A DNA stretch of 64,000 nt. Source: Paralithodes platypus. Lineage: Eukaryota > Arthropoda > Malacostraca > Decapoda > Lithodidae. Under the pieces are notes generated by a model. The model was not told the origin of the DNA. It did not search any database and was given only the letters and a program-made list of their open reading frames with translations. Each line of letters begins with the position of its first letter. Within the stretch, counting starts at the first letter, position 1. Shown here one piece after another: positions 52,205-62,354 of the stretch. Position numbers and translations under genes: made by a program. The DNA lies in assembly GCA_032716605.1 (NCBI GenBank), contig CM064517.1, positions 21,795,276 through 21,859,275 on the forward strand, read 5' to 3'.

Positions 52205-52645
52205 ATATTTCAAGCTTAACACATTCAGCAACGATGACGTATTTCAAGCTTAACACATTCAGCAACGATGACGTATTTCAAGCTTAACACATTCAGCAAC
52301 GATGACGTATTTCAAGCTTAACACATTCAGCAACGATGACGTATTTCAAGCTTAACACATTCAGCAACGATGACGTATTTCAAGCTTAACACATTCAGCA
52401 ACGATGACGTATTTCAAGCTTAACACATTCAGCAACGATGACGTATTTCTTTTTCTTTTTACCTTTGATTCTGGCTAAAATTACTCGATTTTATGCAGTT
52501 TAAGAAGGACCTATGTTATGCAGAGGGTTTATCGTTATCATATTTACCCCTTTGAGTCTTAGAGGTAGATTACAAGCTAACGAAAATCGCCTAATGATAA
52601 CCAGAATGTGAATACATTTACGTCATCGTGCTGAAGGGCTTAAAA
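52205..52645. mobile_element. Family-1 MITE with its end multiplied
   Basis: A 34-bp unit (ATTTCAAGCTTAACACATTC plus AGCAACGATGACGT), seven copies at 52206-52448, leads into a full arm (TTACTCGATTTTATGCAGTT). The right end is TTTACGTCATCGTGCTGAAG. The unit contains the element's own TTAACAC..TTCAGCAACGATGACG terminus. Confidence 0.75.
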
Positions 52646-52748
52646 GGCTTCATATAATTATATCCCGAAGTTTGGAACCCTCCTGTATTCTGTTTTCATA
52701 ATTATCATGTTTACATTATTTTATTTTACAGTGTACTGAAAGGGTTAA

Positions 52749-53016
52749 CCTATTCAGTACTTGTGACGTTTGTAGCACTCCTCACCATCTACAGTATGTT
52801 ACGTGCTAGACATCGTGCCCCCTCGCCATGAACCTTAATTAAGTCTTGTACTACTTGCGCAGTTATCTGGGGGCTACATCCCTGTTGACACTGTGCATCG
52901 TGAAGAAGAAGAAGAAGAAGAAGCCTTCCAATTGTTAGAGGACCTTCCTACACTTACTAAAATCATCTACTAGTTACCAGAATATAATGAAAAGGACGTC
53001 ACCGGTACTGAAAGGG
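52749..53016. mobile_element. Family-1 MITE with unrelated middle
   Basis: TTAA at 52745-52748, CCTATTCAGTACTTGTGACG at the left and GACGTCACCGGTACTGAAAG at the right. The middle holds unrelated sequence (ACGTGCTAGACATCGTGCCC) and a (GAA)n run. Confidence 0.65.
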
Positions 53017-53059
53017 TTAGTGTGGTCTATGAAGGGGGCGGGGTCACTGTAGGCCTATC

Positions 53060-53200
53060 ACAATGGTAGGAGGAAGTGGGCGGAGCTTGATGACACCGAT
53101 ATAATTTTGTCACTAAACGCCGCCCACTGTTGACAAAGTGGGCGGAATTTGATGACACCAATAATAATTCCCCTCTGTGTCACTAGACTCCGCCCAATTC
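53060..53200. repeat. Inverted and direct GTGGGCGG repeats
   Basis: GTGGGCGGA(G/A).TTGATGACACC at about 53077 and 53140; the complementary CGCCGCCCAC at 53118 and TCCGCCCAA at 53188. GGGCGG is a GC-box-like motif, but nothing else marks a promoter. Confidence 0.6.
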
Positions 53201-53219
53201 CCATTTACTCATTATATAT

Positions 53220-53345
53220 TTTTTCCTATGTGCATGAAGGAGACAAAAGGCAAAACTCCCAGTAACAAGTGTTCCCCCTAGGTTGTAAAAAGAGACAAAA
53301 TCAAGGTATGTTAGAGGTAATTTAGGTGTGTTGGATCGAAGAGTG
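53220..53345 (+). repeat. Dispersed repeat (partner of 40010-40185)
   Basis: CTATGTGCATGAAGGAGACA, AGTAACAAGTGTTCCCCCTA and AAGAGACAAAATCAAGG. The minus-strand frame 53557-53183 crosses it and is not supported as a gene. Confidence 0.5.
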
Positions 53346-53544
53346 GTGTGCTTGTTAAGTGTAATTAATGAATAGGAGGAGGAGGTGTTTGCGAGATTTG
53401 GCTGGATTACTCTCTGTGTAGGTGAGGCACAAATAGAAACAGTGAGGGAAGCCAAGCAAACGAAACAGGAGTTCCAGCAACGCTTTATCATATATGCGGC
53501 CTCTCCTGGGTACTGCCCTGCACGATTGGTGCCTACAATCTCCC

Positions 53545-53612
53545 AAATAACACACACATATATATATATATATCTATATATATACAGTATATATATATAT
53601 ATATATATAATA
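53545..53612. repeat. (TA)n microsatellite
   Basis: Nearly pure TA with short interruptions. From 53613 to 54106 no gene or repeat is seen. Confidence 0.9.
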
Positions 53613-54110
53613 ATGTTAAAAGTAGCTACGTAACAGCTGGACGTATGGACAACTGTACATGTCTGTCACCAAAATGGCGTCCGACTGAAAAATCACCTGC
53701 GCATGCGTCAGTGAGGGTCTTCTGGTTCCAAAAGAATAGTAAACGCTTATTTTAGGTGTTATTCCAGCACACCATGAATGTCTCTCTTGTCTACAATGAT
53801 CTAAGATGATACTATACCATATTTATCAGCCTTGGGTATCGATGAAGTGGTCCAGATGTTGAGCAAGATGGTCTTAATCACTATAATTTGATATCGTCTG
53901 CTTCTATGTTGATATCCCACTATCTGTGCCATCTATGGGGTGATTTTTATCCTACTCTTTTATCGACTCCATGTTGTATACCTTATGATAGACATCTTGT
54001 ATACCTTATTCCCTCATAGACCACTTACATAGCTTGTAATCTGTTTTTCTTTCCTTTTTTCTTGCCTACCGGGAAATTGTTTCATCCCCTTTTTATTACT
54101 TGGCTATTAA

Positions 54111-54286
54111 CCCCTTGAGGATTATTACTCTGACTATCATTAAACTATGTTATTCAGCTTAGGAAGGATCTGCAGGAGCCAAGAGTCGTAATTGCATTAA
54201 ATGTATAGAGATACTTCCTAATTAATAAAATCATGAAATAATAGGCCTAATGAGCCAAATATATTTTTCCTAGGATACTGAAAGGG
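54111..54286. mobile_element. Family-1 MITE
   Basis: TTAA at 54107-54110 and 54287-54290. Left CCCCTTGAGGATTATTAC, arm CAGCTTAGGAAGGATCTGCA; right end CCTAGGATACTGAAAGGG. Confidence 0.75.
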
Positions 54287-54290
54287 TTAA

Positions 54291-54960
54291 GAAATATTGT
54301 CGTGAGATAAAGTTGTACGACATTATTATCATGCAGAGACAAAACAATGACATATCATCAAATTTATGTCCAAGTTTCATCTGCTAAGGGACTAAACTTT
54401 ACGCCAGAGGAAATAACAGGGGTGAAAATGATCTCGATTAATCCTTGAACTACAATTCATTCTGAAATTCCACTGGTCCACTGTCAATAAGATTGGTTAG
54501 TTAGTTAAAATAGGACTTCAGAGGATATCAACCCTTCTGGATTATTAGGTCAGCACACTGTAAGTCAAGAATAACGTCAGGACTGGAGCCCCTTTTCGAG
54601 AACTCCAGTCCCTTGTCAATATGAATCATACACACATTTATTATTTTTGCTTTGCAGTTCTTATTATGTCTTTGGAAGTAATGCAATGGTTAGAAATTCA
54701 CTTCCATGTAAATATTCTTGTATGCTTTATCAATTTCATTCAATTTGTCCCATTTGATGCCCCATCTATAATCTGTGTTTTTTTTAAAGCTGGCGAGAAA
54801 CTGACTTATTCTTATCTTAATTACTTCGTTATTACAGTTTGTATAACCAAATATGGTGTTAATTGTCAAAACCTGTCTATAAAATGATCCAGAGACATAG
54901 CAGACCTCAAAACTACCACTGCATCAAAATTGGACTGCAGCTCACCCTTAGTTCACTTGA
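54291..54960. other. No gene supported
   Basis: AT-rich; an 88-residue frame at 54621-54887 has hydrophobic stretches but no acceptor, recognisable domain or repeat support. Confidence 0.35.
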
Positions 54961-54967
54961 TGTACCA

Positions 54968-56528
54968 CTACATACATACATACATACATAACATTTTAAG
55001 ACTGAGTGTTCCACACATCAGTGCAGTTTCAGTCTCTTGTCCTAATGGCGGCGTTCCAGGCAACCCTGTTAAGGGCTGCTTCACTTGTCAAGTTCTTGGA
55101 TTTGAGATCGGCGCGTATAGTCCGATCCCAGGTCTTCCTCGGTCCACCCCTTGGTGCAGCTCCCTCCACAATCACAGACCTACATTTTTTCACCCAATTT
55201 TGTTCATCCATTCTCTCCACATGTCCATACCATCCCAGTCTACTTGTACGCATCACCTCGCTAATACTCTTTATACCTAAACGTCTCCTCAGCTCAACAT
55301 TTGTTATTCTATCCTGTAGCCTGGCCCCACACATCCATCTCACCATTCTCATCTCATTACGCTCCATTCTGTTGACATCCTCTACTTTAACGGCCCATGT
55401 TTCTGAGGCATACGCCATTGCACTTCTAACACATGAGGCATACACCTTTCCCTTCAGGGGGAGAGGCATTCTTTTCATGGTCAGGATTGGCATCAATTCT
55501 CTGAACTTCCCCCAGCCACACCTAATTCTAGCAACAGTGGCAGCCTCGGCCCCACCACCGGCAGAGATGGTATCTCCTAGGTAACAAAATTTGTTCACCA
55601 GCTCCAAAGACTCATTTCCAAAATTCACAGCCACAGGATCATCACTTAACACAGGCTCGCCTTTGCACACTACGCACTCAAATTTCTCTATTTCTGACTT
55701 ATCCTTCGGCAGGGGCCCCTTTATTCTACTACAGCGCTTACTCCCATGGTGTACCCAACATCGACAGATGCTACATTGAATTGATTTAACGCCCAATCCC
55801 TTTCCACACACTGCACATGGGTATGCACCGCTCTTTTCCACATTGCCTCGTCTCAATCTACAATGCATAACCTTGGTTTTGTTACTATTGACTCTTAAAC
55901 CCTTGCTCGCCATGCCCTCTCTCCACTCTCTGAATTTGGCCTCAGCATCCTGCATACTGTCAGCTATTAGGACTAAATTGTCTGCATAAAACAGTTCCAA
56001 CGGGAGTCCGCCTCTAAAAACTCTAGACAGCGCCTCCAAGACCATAATAAAGAGGAGGGGGCTTAACACTGAACCCTGATGGACTCCAACACGGACTGCG
56101 AACTCATCACTCAGTACACCCTTCACCCTCACCGAACTTCGCGAATCCTCATACATCTTCATTATCACACGCACTAGCCACTCTTCCACACCAAGTTTCC
56201 TCATAGCCCACTGCACAACATCTCTAGGTACCCTATCAAAGGCCTTCTCCAGGTCCACAAACACAAAGTAAAGATCCCTGCCTTTTAGTAAGTATCTTTC
56301 CTGTATCTGCCTGACTATGAAGATAGCATCGGTTGTACCACGTCCTGGCATAAAACCAAACTGCATATCATCAATAGAGATGCTTTGCCTGATCAAACCC
56401 TCAAGGACTCTCTCACAGACCTTCATGATTTGGTCAAGCATTTTCAGGCCCCTATAATTTCCTCTATCTAGCGCATCCCCTTTTCTGATGGAGGTGGTTC
56501 TGTGTACCCCTGGCCCTGGCACCAGCAC
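54968..56528 (-). mobile_element. RTE-like LINE, 3' part with a long RT ORF
   Basis: A 499-residue frame on the minus strand (56528-55029). RNYRGL-type finger region, PGRGTTDAIF (61-70), motif A VDLEKAFDRVP (91-101), motif B VHQGSVLSPLLF (149-160), motif C FYADN (180-184). The usual YADD is YADN here: codon 184 at 55979-55977 is AAT, a one-base change from Asp, so the enzyme should be inactive. A zinc-binding segment follows (CAVC 238-241, CSIC 252-255, H260, CVVC 285-288), then a C-terminal region ending GAAPRGGPRKTWDRT. The 3' UTR is about 60 bp and ends in (TATG)n. The element is 5'-truncated near 56520, so endonuclease is absent. The apparent start Met lies at the truncation. Confidence 0.85.
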
Positions 56529-56850
56529 TTATTGTACCACTGGCACAAATTTAACATTGCTTTGTGTAGTCTACCTATCTATATACTCAGGCACATACCC
56601 CATTATTTTTTTATTTTTTTGTAAACTGGGGGTGGCCGACTCGAGACAGATTTTGTGTAGTACTGGCAATAATCAAATGGCTTTATATACCAATGGCACA
56701 CCCGTTGCTTCGTATGAGACTGGCAGCCATTTAACGTCTTTGTGTACCAATTGCACCAGGCTTCGTATACAACTGTCACCTCCTTGCTTTGAGTGCCACT
56801 GGCGCCCTGATTTATGCACCACAGCTGTAACCACCCTGCAGCCTGTACAC
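56515..56850. repeat. Degenerate minisatellite with an inserted fragment
   Basis: TGTACCACTGGCAC and variants (TGTAGTACTGGCAA, TGTACCAATTGCACC, GTGCCACTGGCGCC) recur about every 27-40 bp. 56565-56655 is an insert with GGGGGTGGCCGACTCGAGAC, the dispersed fragment of 13218. A 233-residue frame crosses the region but has no domain. It continues with a proline-rich stretch to 57010. Confidence 0.55.
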
Positions 56851-57085
56851 ATCTGTCCACCTGTAGAGCCCAAGCCAACATCACCAGACTTTTCTAAGCC
56901 AAAGTCTACTACACCAGAGCCCTTGCCACACCTGGGCATCCCAACTCCGCCTACTTCAGCTGCAGAGAATGACGCCATCTGGTTGCCCAACAAACCTCCG
57001 CTGCCACACATACGCCTTAGTCACACTTGGACCATGATCGCCTTGCTCCCCAAGGCCTGGGCTACAGCTATGGAGTTTCTCCCCA

Positions 57086-57160
57086 CAGGTGTAGCGCGGT
57101 TGGTAGAGCACTCGCCTGCAAACTGTGAGGTTGATGGTTCGAGTCTCGGGCCAGCCTGTG
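57086..57160 (+). tRNA. tRNA-like sequence (Cys-type anticodon position, probable SINE)
   Basis: CACAGGT at the 5' side can pair with GCCTGTG at the 3' side. Box-A-like CGGTTGGTAGAGCAC and box-B-like GATGGTTCGAGTCTC are present. The anticodon loop CTGCAAA would place GCA (Cys). The anticodon and T stems are imperfect, so a pseudo-tRNA or SINE head is more likely than a working gene. Confidence 0.4.
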
Positions 57161-57199
57161 TGTTATTGGCAGACGCCAGTGCTGTTTGATGAACGGCGC

Positions 57200-58045
57200 T
57201 GTCTAGCAATCAGTGGCAACTGTTTACTGAAGTCCTTGATGCATTAGGGCACCCACCCTAACCCAACTCTTGTGCATGGTGGTAAAATCACGCATCAGGT
57301 GTAGCCAGTATGACTTATAATCAATACACAATAAAACTGTCAATGAGTTTCTTTACCAGTTAAAATAGTGACAACATATCCACAGTAATATATATGCATG
57401 TTATTATTGATCCAATATTGCTTATATTTTGTCTATTGTCATTAAATGTCAGTTCTCCACATCTTCAGATTCAGTAGCACTCACATCACATGACTATTCA
57501 AAGATCCTAAAGTTTACAATCTCCATTTACAGCAAATTCCACATTAACTTCTCCTATAGTAGAGGACAATTTGTTTAAGTGTATGTCAAAACTTCTATAT
57601 GGCTGTAAAAATGTACTTAGATACTATACACTGTTCAAATTTACTTGACAGCTTTTCCCAGGCTTTATTTTAACAGTGAATGCTGAGTGGTTCAATTTAC
57701 TTAAATATTTTGGATATAAGTTGTTCATAAGTTGTATTTTGTTTCAAGATCCATGCCACACACCACTGCCAAACAATCATCTGCTGTCAATATCATACTT
57801 ATTGTGGGAGGATACACTGCCAAGTACATTTGAACAAAGTACAACAAATACATCCATAGTAAATCCATTGTTAATATGACAAAGCTAGGCTAATCATGAA
57901 CAAATATAGCTCCTTGTATGTTTATTTAAAATTTAAATGGACATCAACACACAACAAATGGCAACAATATTCTGAACTTTCTCCAATTGCATAATATTAT
58001 ACTGTACAAGTGTTATATATATACAGTATATACCGGTATATATAT
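57200..58045. other. AT-rich DNA; no gene supported
   Basis: The frame at 57676-57879 has no splice or domain support. TA-rich microsatellite at about 58014-58045. Confidence 0.4.
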
Positions 58046-58047
58046 AT

Positions 58048-58691
58048 TTTTTTTTTTATAAAATTTGTTTAACCAGACCACTGAGTTCCACTAAAGAACT
58101 CTAATAGGGCTAGCCGGAAGGATTAGATCAAGATGGACAACTAATCAAGTCAAGATAGATAGGGAAGAGCAGGAGGTGAACAAATCTAGGAAGGTGAAGA
58201 CATGCAGACATTTCTCGCCATTTCACCAGTTCAGCCGGACTACATGAGCTCCACAGCAGAGCTATTATAGGGCAGGGCCGAAGGATGAGGCAAGAACTGC
58301 TACACTGCAGCACCAACCAAGAAGTGATTAAGGGCGAAGAATGAGTGATCAGGTCTAAGGTAGAAAAAAATCACAGCGAGATGCACAAAAAATGCATTAC
58401 CGAGGGGAATCAAGTCAGCTCGGCCGCAGCAGCTGCGACCTAAGAGACAAATCAGGTCAGGAGCCTACAACCTAGCCAGGCCAGGGAGGCATGTGATATA
58501 GGCTGCCGGAAGGACAACCGATGAGACAGAATAAGAATAGAAAGGGGGAAAAAATGGAAAGAGGAATGAAAAACTACGCAAAATTAGTCAAGCCGACGAC
58601 AAAAGCTGGAGGGGAAAGGGAAACATCCAGAACCCTCACCCATCAAACTCCAGTCGCTGGCCCCGAAGCCCCTCAACCGAGACAAGGGGCG
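58048..58691 (-). mobile_element. ~650-bp retroposon, copy 1
   Basis: On the minus strand it starts near CGCCCCTTGTCTCGGTTG, runs through TCCAGC-type GCGACTGGAGTTTGATGGG, and ends GGTCTGGTTAAACAAATTTT with an A tail (T run at 58048-58060 on the plus strand). A minus-strand frame of about 60 residues (CSSSCLILRPCPI, AELVKWREMSACLHLP) is shared by all copies. Family not recognised. Confidence 0.7.
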
Positions 58692-59375
58692 TATTTATTT
58701 TTTATTTTTTAATATTAGTTTAACCAGACCACTGAGCTCTACAAAAGAACTCTCATAGGGCTGGCCCGAAGGATTCGATCAATATATATAACTAAACGAG
58801 TCAAGATAGACAGGGAAGGGCAGGAGGGGAACAAATCGAGGAAGGTGAAGACACACAGACATTTCTCGCCATTTCATCAGTTCAGCCGGACCACATGAGC
58901 TCCACATCAGAGCTCTTATAGGGCAGGGCCGAAGGATGAGGCAAGAACTGCTACACCGCAACACCAACCAAGAAGTGATCAGGGCGAAGAATGAAAGATC
59001 AGGTCGAAGGCAGAAAAAATCACATCGAGAAGAAAAAATGCATTACCGAAGGGAATCAAGTCAGTCCGGCCACAACAGCAACCGAAGAGACAAATCAGGT
59101 CAGGAGTCTTCTACCTAGCCAGGCCAGGGAGACATGAGATATAGGCCGCCCGAGGACAGTCGAAAGGGAGAGAATAAGAATAGAAGAGGAAAAACATAGA
59201 ATGAGGAATGAAAAAACTACTCAAAATTAGTCAAGCTGAGGACGAAAGCTCGAGGGGAGAGAGGGAGGGAAATAACCACAACCATCCCCCATTAAGCTCC
59301 AGTCGCCGGCCCCGAAGCCCCCCAACCGCGGAAAGGACAGTAGTATCAGGGGGGAGGGGCGTAGTAGTAGGGGGG
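58692..59375 (-). mobile_element. ~650-bp retroposon, copy 2
   Basis: It directly adjoins copy 1. The minus-strand A-rich tail is at 58695-58720. The 5' side is longer than in copy 1 and ends CCCCCCTACTACTACGCC on the minus strand, matching the end of the copy at 12685. The conserved small frame (CSSSCLILRPCPIRAL) is present. Confidence 0.7.
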
Positions 59376-59446
59376 ATCTTGATGTGCTAATCAAACACCG
59401 TATTATCATACAAATGATAAGTATTACATAATAAGGTAGGGATCAA

Positions 59447-61213
59447 AATACATATAATTAGGATTATAATGTAAAACTTGCAAAATAAACCAACCAAAAC
59501 AGGGACGACACAAAATATAGACAAAAGAACTTATCAATATCACTACTGTATGTGGAAATAACGCTTTAGCAAAATATAATTTTGAAATAAAAGAGCACAA
59601 AACCACCACATAGAATGTACATCACAATATGAGTAAGTTAATTTTGTTTCCCAAGCAAATTAGTCACACATATATTAACATACTCTCATCATGTACAAGG
59701 AATTAGTCAATTTGGGAATTTCAGGACGTTCTGGTAAATTTGTTTAAATTATGTATGAATAAATGTCAAAATGTTCTATTCAAACAAATTTGCAGATTTG
59801 ACAAGATATTAACAATAGTATAAAATATATACAACACTCACTAACGATAGTGTAAGCATAGCATGACCCCAACCAATTACAACCCTACATTTTTTGTTTA
59901 TAAAATCAGTTCAACCAGACCACTAAGTTCCACAAAAGAACTCTCATAGGGCTAGCCCGAAGGATTAGATCAATATGGATAACGAATCAAGTCAAGATAG
60001 ATAGGGAAGGGCAGGAGGTAAACAAATCTAGGAAGGTGAAGACACGCAGACATTTCTCGCCATTTCACCAGTTCAGCCGGACCACATGAGCTCCTCAGCA
60101 GAGCTCTTATAGGGCACGGCCGAAGGATGAGGCAAGAACTGCTACACTGCAGCACCAACCAAGAAGTGATCAAGGGCGAAGAATGAGAGATCAGGTCTAA
60201 GGTAGAAAAAAATCACAGCGAGATGCACAAAAAATGCACTACTGAGGGGATCGAGTCAGCTCAGCCGCAGCGACCAAAGAGACAAATCAGGTCAGGAGCC
60301 TATAACCTAGCCAGGCCAGGGAGGTATGTGATATAAGCTGCCGGAAGGACAACCGAATGAGACAGAATAAGAATAGAAGGGGAAAAACATAGAAAGAGGA
60401 ATGAAAAACTACGCAAAATTAGACAAGCCAACGATAAAAGCTCAAGGGGAGAGGGAGAGGGAAAGGGAAAACTCCAAAACCCTCCCCCATCAAGCTCCAG
60501 TCGCTGGCCCCGAAGCCCCCCAACCTTGTCAAAGGGCGTAGTAATAGGGGGGTACAACCCTACAAATAACCTACATTTATAGTACAAATAAATTAAGGAT
60601 ATCACAAAGGCAAGCCATTGATACTATCAAAAGTGAATAGATACAATAAAATAAAATATAACATTGCAAAATATGAAGAAGCAACAACAGATTTAAACAA
60701 AGAGTAGCCTACCCTTTTAACAAGAACAATGAATTTTATAGAAAAAATCAATAACAGTAGAAGTACTGTAGATAAACAATCAAAAATACAGACAAACAGT
60801 AAGCAGAGGTTATACGAGAAACTTCAAGTAAAAATATGCTTGATTAAAATGATTGATATCAAAGTTAAGAATAGTCACAATAATTGACCTTAAAAATAAA
60901 CAAAATATGCAACAATATACTTGAAACAAAACCTTGTTTACTAAGTCTGTATAGTAATATAGCTCTAGCCCAAAAGTCGTCATCTTAGGGAATAAAAACA
61001 ATTATATGTTATTTTATTATCAATATTACTAAGGAAAGGAAAGTTTATTATGTTAAAATGATAATCGTCAACTTTGTGATATACTTTAAGTGTGCACTGT
61101 TCATTATCAATCTGTGTATATCAAGAACATTTTCAACTTAATCATTTACGTTACCTTGTTTGAGGGGGATGGAATTTGGATAAATTAATTTATCGACTTG
61201 ATTAAAATCTAAC
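59447..61213 (-). mobile_element. Penelope-like element copy C (interrupted)
   Basis: On the minus strand it carries the copy A/B 3' region. The RT C-terminus is recognisable but broken (matches to FWARARLLYR and the following residues around 60990-60930). The 3' tail ends near GCAAGTTTTACATTATAATC (59450). It is 5'-truncated within the RT at about 61210 and interrupted at 59886-60555 by a retroposon. There is no intact frame. Confidence 0.75.
59886..60555 (-). mobile_element. ~650-bp retroposon, copy 3, with 11-bp target duplication
   Basis: TACAACCCTAC occurs on both sides (about 59876-59887 and 60553-60565), inside PLE copy C. The interrupted PLE aligns across the site with copy A (ACCCTACAAATAACC). 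Minus-strand 5' CCCCCTATTACTACGCCC and an A-rich 3' tail (CAAAAAATG) fit target-primed retroposition. Two small minus-strand frames (67 and 101 residues) are shared in part with copies 1 and 2; no domain recognised. Confidence 0.8.
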
Positions 61214-61287
61214 ATATTCAAACAAATTTGCAATTTGACAAGATGTTAACAATAGTACAAAATACATACAGCACTCACTAACAATAG
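61214..61287 (-). repeat. Second PLE 3'-region piece, adjoining copy C
   Basis: ATTCAAACAAATTTGCAATT and ATACAGCACTCACTAACAAT repeat the PLE 3' region found at 59776-59850. It lies directly upstream of truncated copy C in the same orientation. Confidence 0.7.
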
Positions 61288-61390
61288 ATGGAAGTCCATG
61301 AATGTGGAGGGAGCTGCACCAAGGGGCGGACCAAAAAAGATGTGGGATCGGACTTTGCAATCTGATCTTAAATCAAAGAACCTGATAAAT
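61288..61390 (+). pseudogene. RTE-like LINE C-terminal fragment
   Basis: Plus-strand frame SMNVEGAAPRGGPKKMWDRT followed by LQSDLKSKNL. Compare SVIVEGAAPRGGPRKTWDRT in the ORF at 55029-56528. Only about 35 codons remain; it ends near the CR1 3' end. Confidence 0.75.
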
Positions 61391-61394
61391 TCTT

Positions 61395-62150
61395 ACAGTT
61401 TCTTACAGTAGATCCTCTGGAAAAAGGTAAACTAGGCCTGTGTATCCAGCTCAGTACCAGTACTTACACTGCTGCGGTCGTTCACGGTGTTGGCGGCGGC
61501 GGTAGCAGACGCAAATTTTTTACTATTCTGTATTTTTGTTTTAAAATTAAACTTCAAATCTTGTCTTCCCCATGCTTTATCAAGATTACTTTCAAACTCC
61601 CTTATTGATTCGGAATCGACTACATACTGGGGCAGTGCGTTCCACTCATTTACCACTCTATCACAAAATGAGTTCTTTGCCTTCTCAAGCCTATTTCTTT
61701 CTTTGTAAATTTTCTTAGAGTGTCCTCTCGTTCTTGTTCCCTCCCGCATCAAAAAGATACCTTCACACACATCCTCATCATACTTTCCTGACACTATCTT
61801 AAAAGTCTCTATCATATCCCCTCTCTTTCTCCTATATGCCAGTGTCGGAAGCCCCAGTGTCCTCAACCTCTGCTCATAGCCCGCGTTCTTCAACGTTGAC
61901 ACCAGCTTGCTAGCTCTCCTCTGCACTTTCTCCACTGCTTCTATATCCTTTACCATATATGAAGCCCACACCTGGTTCGCATATTCCAGGTGCGGCCTAA
62001 CCAGCGCTGTATAGAGATTCCTGAAGATTTCTTCGTCAAGTGATACAAATGTCCTCCTTATCAGCCCTACAATTCTATTGGCTTTGTTTATCTTTTCCGC
62101 TAAATGTTCTGAGAAATTTAACTTATTGTCTATCACTACTTCAATTTCTA
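61395..62150 (-). mobile_element. CR1-like LINE, 3' segment (ORF2 C-terminus)
   Basis: The minus-strand frame from about 62150 reads EVVIDNKLNFSEHLAEKINK, GLIRRTFVSLDEEIFRNLYT, RPHLEYANQVWASY and GLPTLAYRRKRGDMIETFKI, then TRGHSKK and NEWNALPQYVV. It stops at 61432. This is the typical thumb and C-terminus of CR1-clade ORF2. A short 3' UTR with a repeated TTACAG motif follows. The first ~45 residues of the open frame (62277-62145) come from the oppositely oriented ORF1 and are not part of it. The catalytic RT core is missing from this segment. Confidence 0.85.
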
Positions 62151-62151
62151 C

Positions 62152-62328
62152 TACGATGACTATTTGTTTTCGGACGATGGAGTTCATCTGAACCAGGTGG
62201 GAGCAGCACGTTTTGGGCGTCTTCTCAACGATGCGGTGAAGGATTTTCGGAGAAGAAATCGACTCGGCACAGGACAACCAGGAAGGAGGACCGAAGACAG
62301 CGAGGGCGGCAACCTGCGAAGGGATTAA
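62152..62328 (+). CDS. CR1 ORF1 C-terminal end (SGNH esterase-like)
   Basis: The plus-strand frame begins at the inversion point: YDDDYLFSDDGVHLNQVGAA, then RFGRLLNDAVKDFRRRNR, ending at TAA 62326-62328. DGVHLN is the typical last catalytic block (Asp-His pair) of SGNH/GDSL-type esterases in CR1 ORF1 proteins. Only about 58 residues are present; the rest is lost at the head-to-head junction. ORF2 follows 26 bp downstream in another frame, as is common in CR1. Confidence 0.65.
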   Translation, partial: YDDYLFSDDGVHLNQVGAARFGRLLNDAVKDFRRRNRLGTGQPGRRTEDSEGGNLRRD

Positions 62329-62354
62329 ATGCTAATCTGTCAAGAACCGCGAAT

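Noticed and set aside
56488..57189. 233-residue frame with a proline-rich end
   Set aside because: It starts inside a truncated LINE, crosses a degenerate minisatellite and a dispersed fragment, and ends in a tRNA-like sequence. No domain.
62145..62277. N-terminal 45 residues of the minus-strand frame ending at 61432
   Set aside because: This is the antisense of the CR1 ORF1 end; the real ORF2 part begins at the inversion point.
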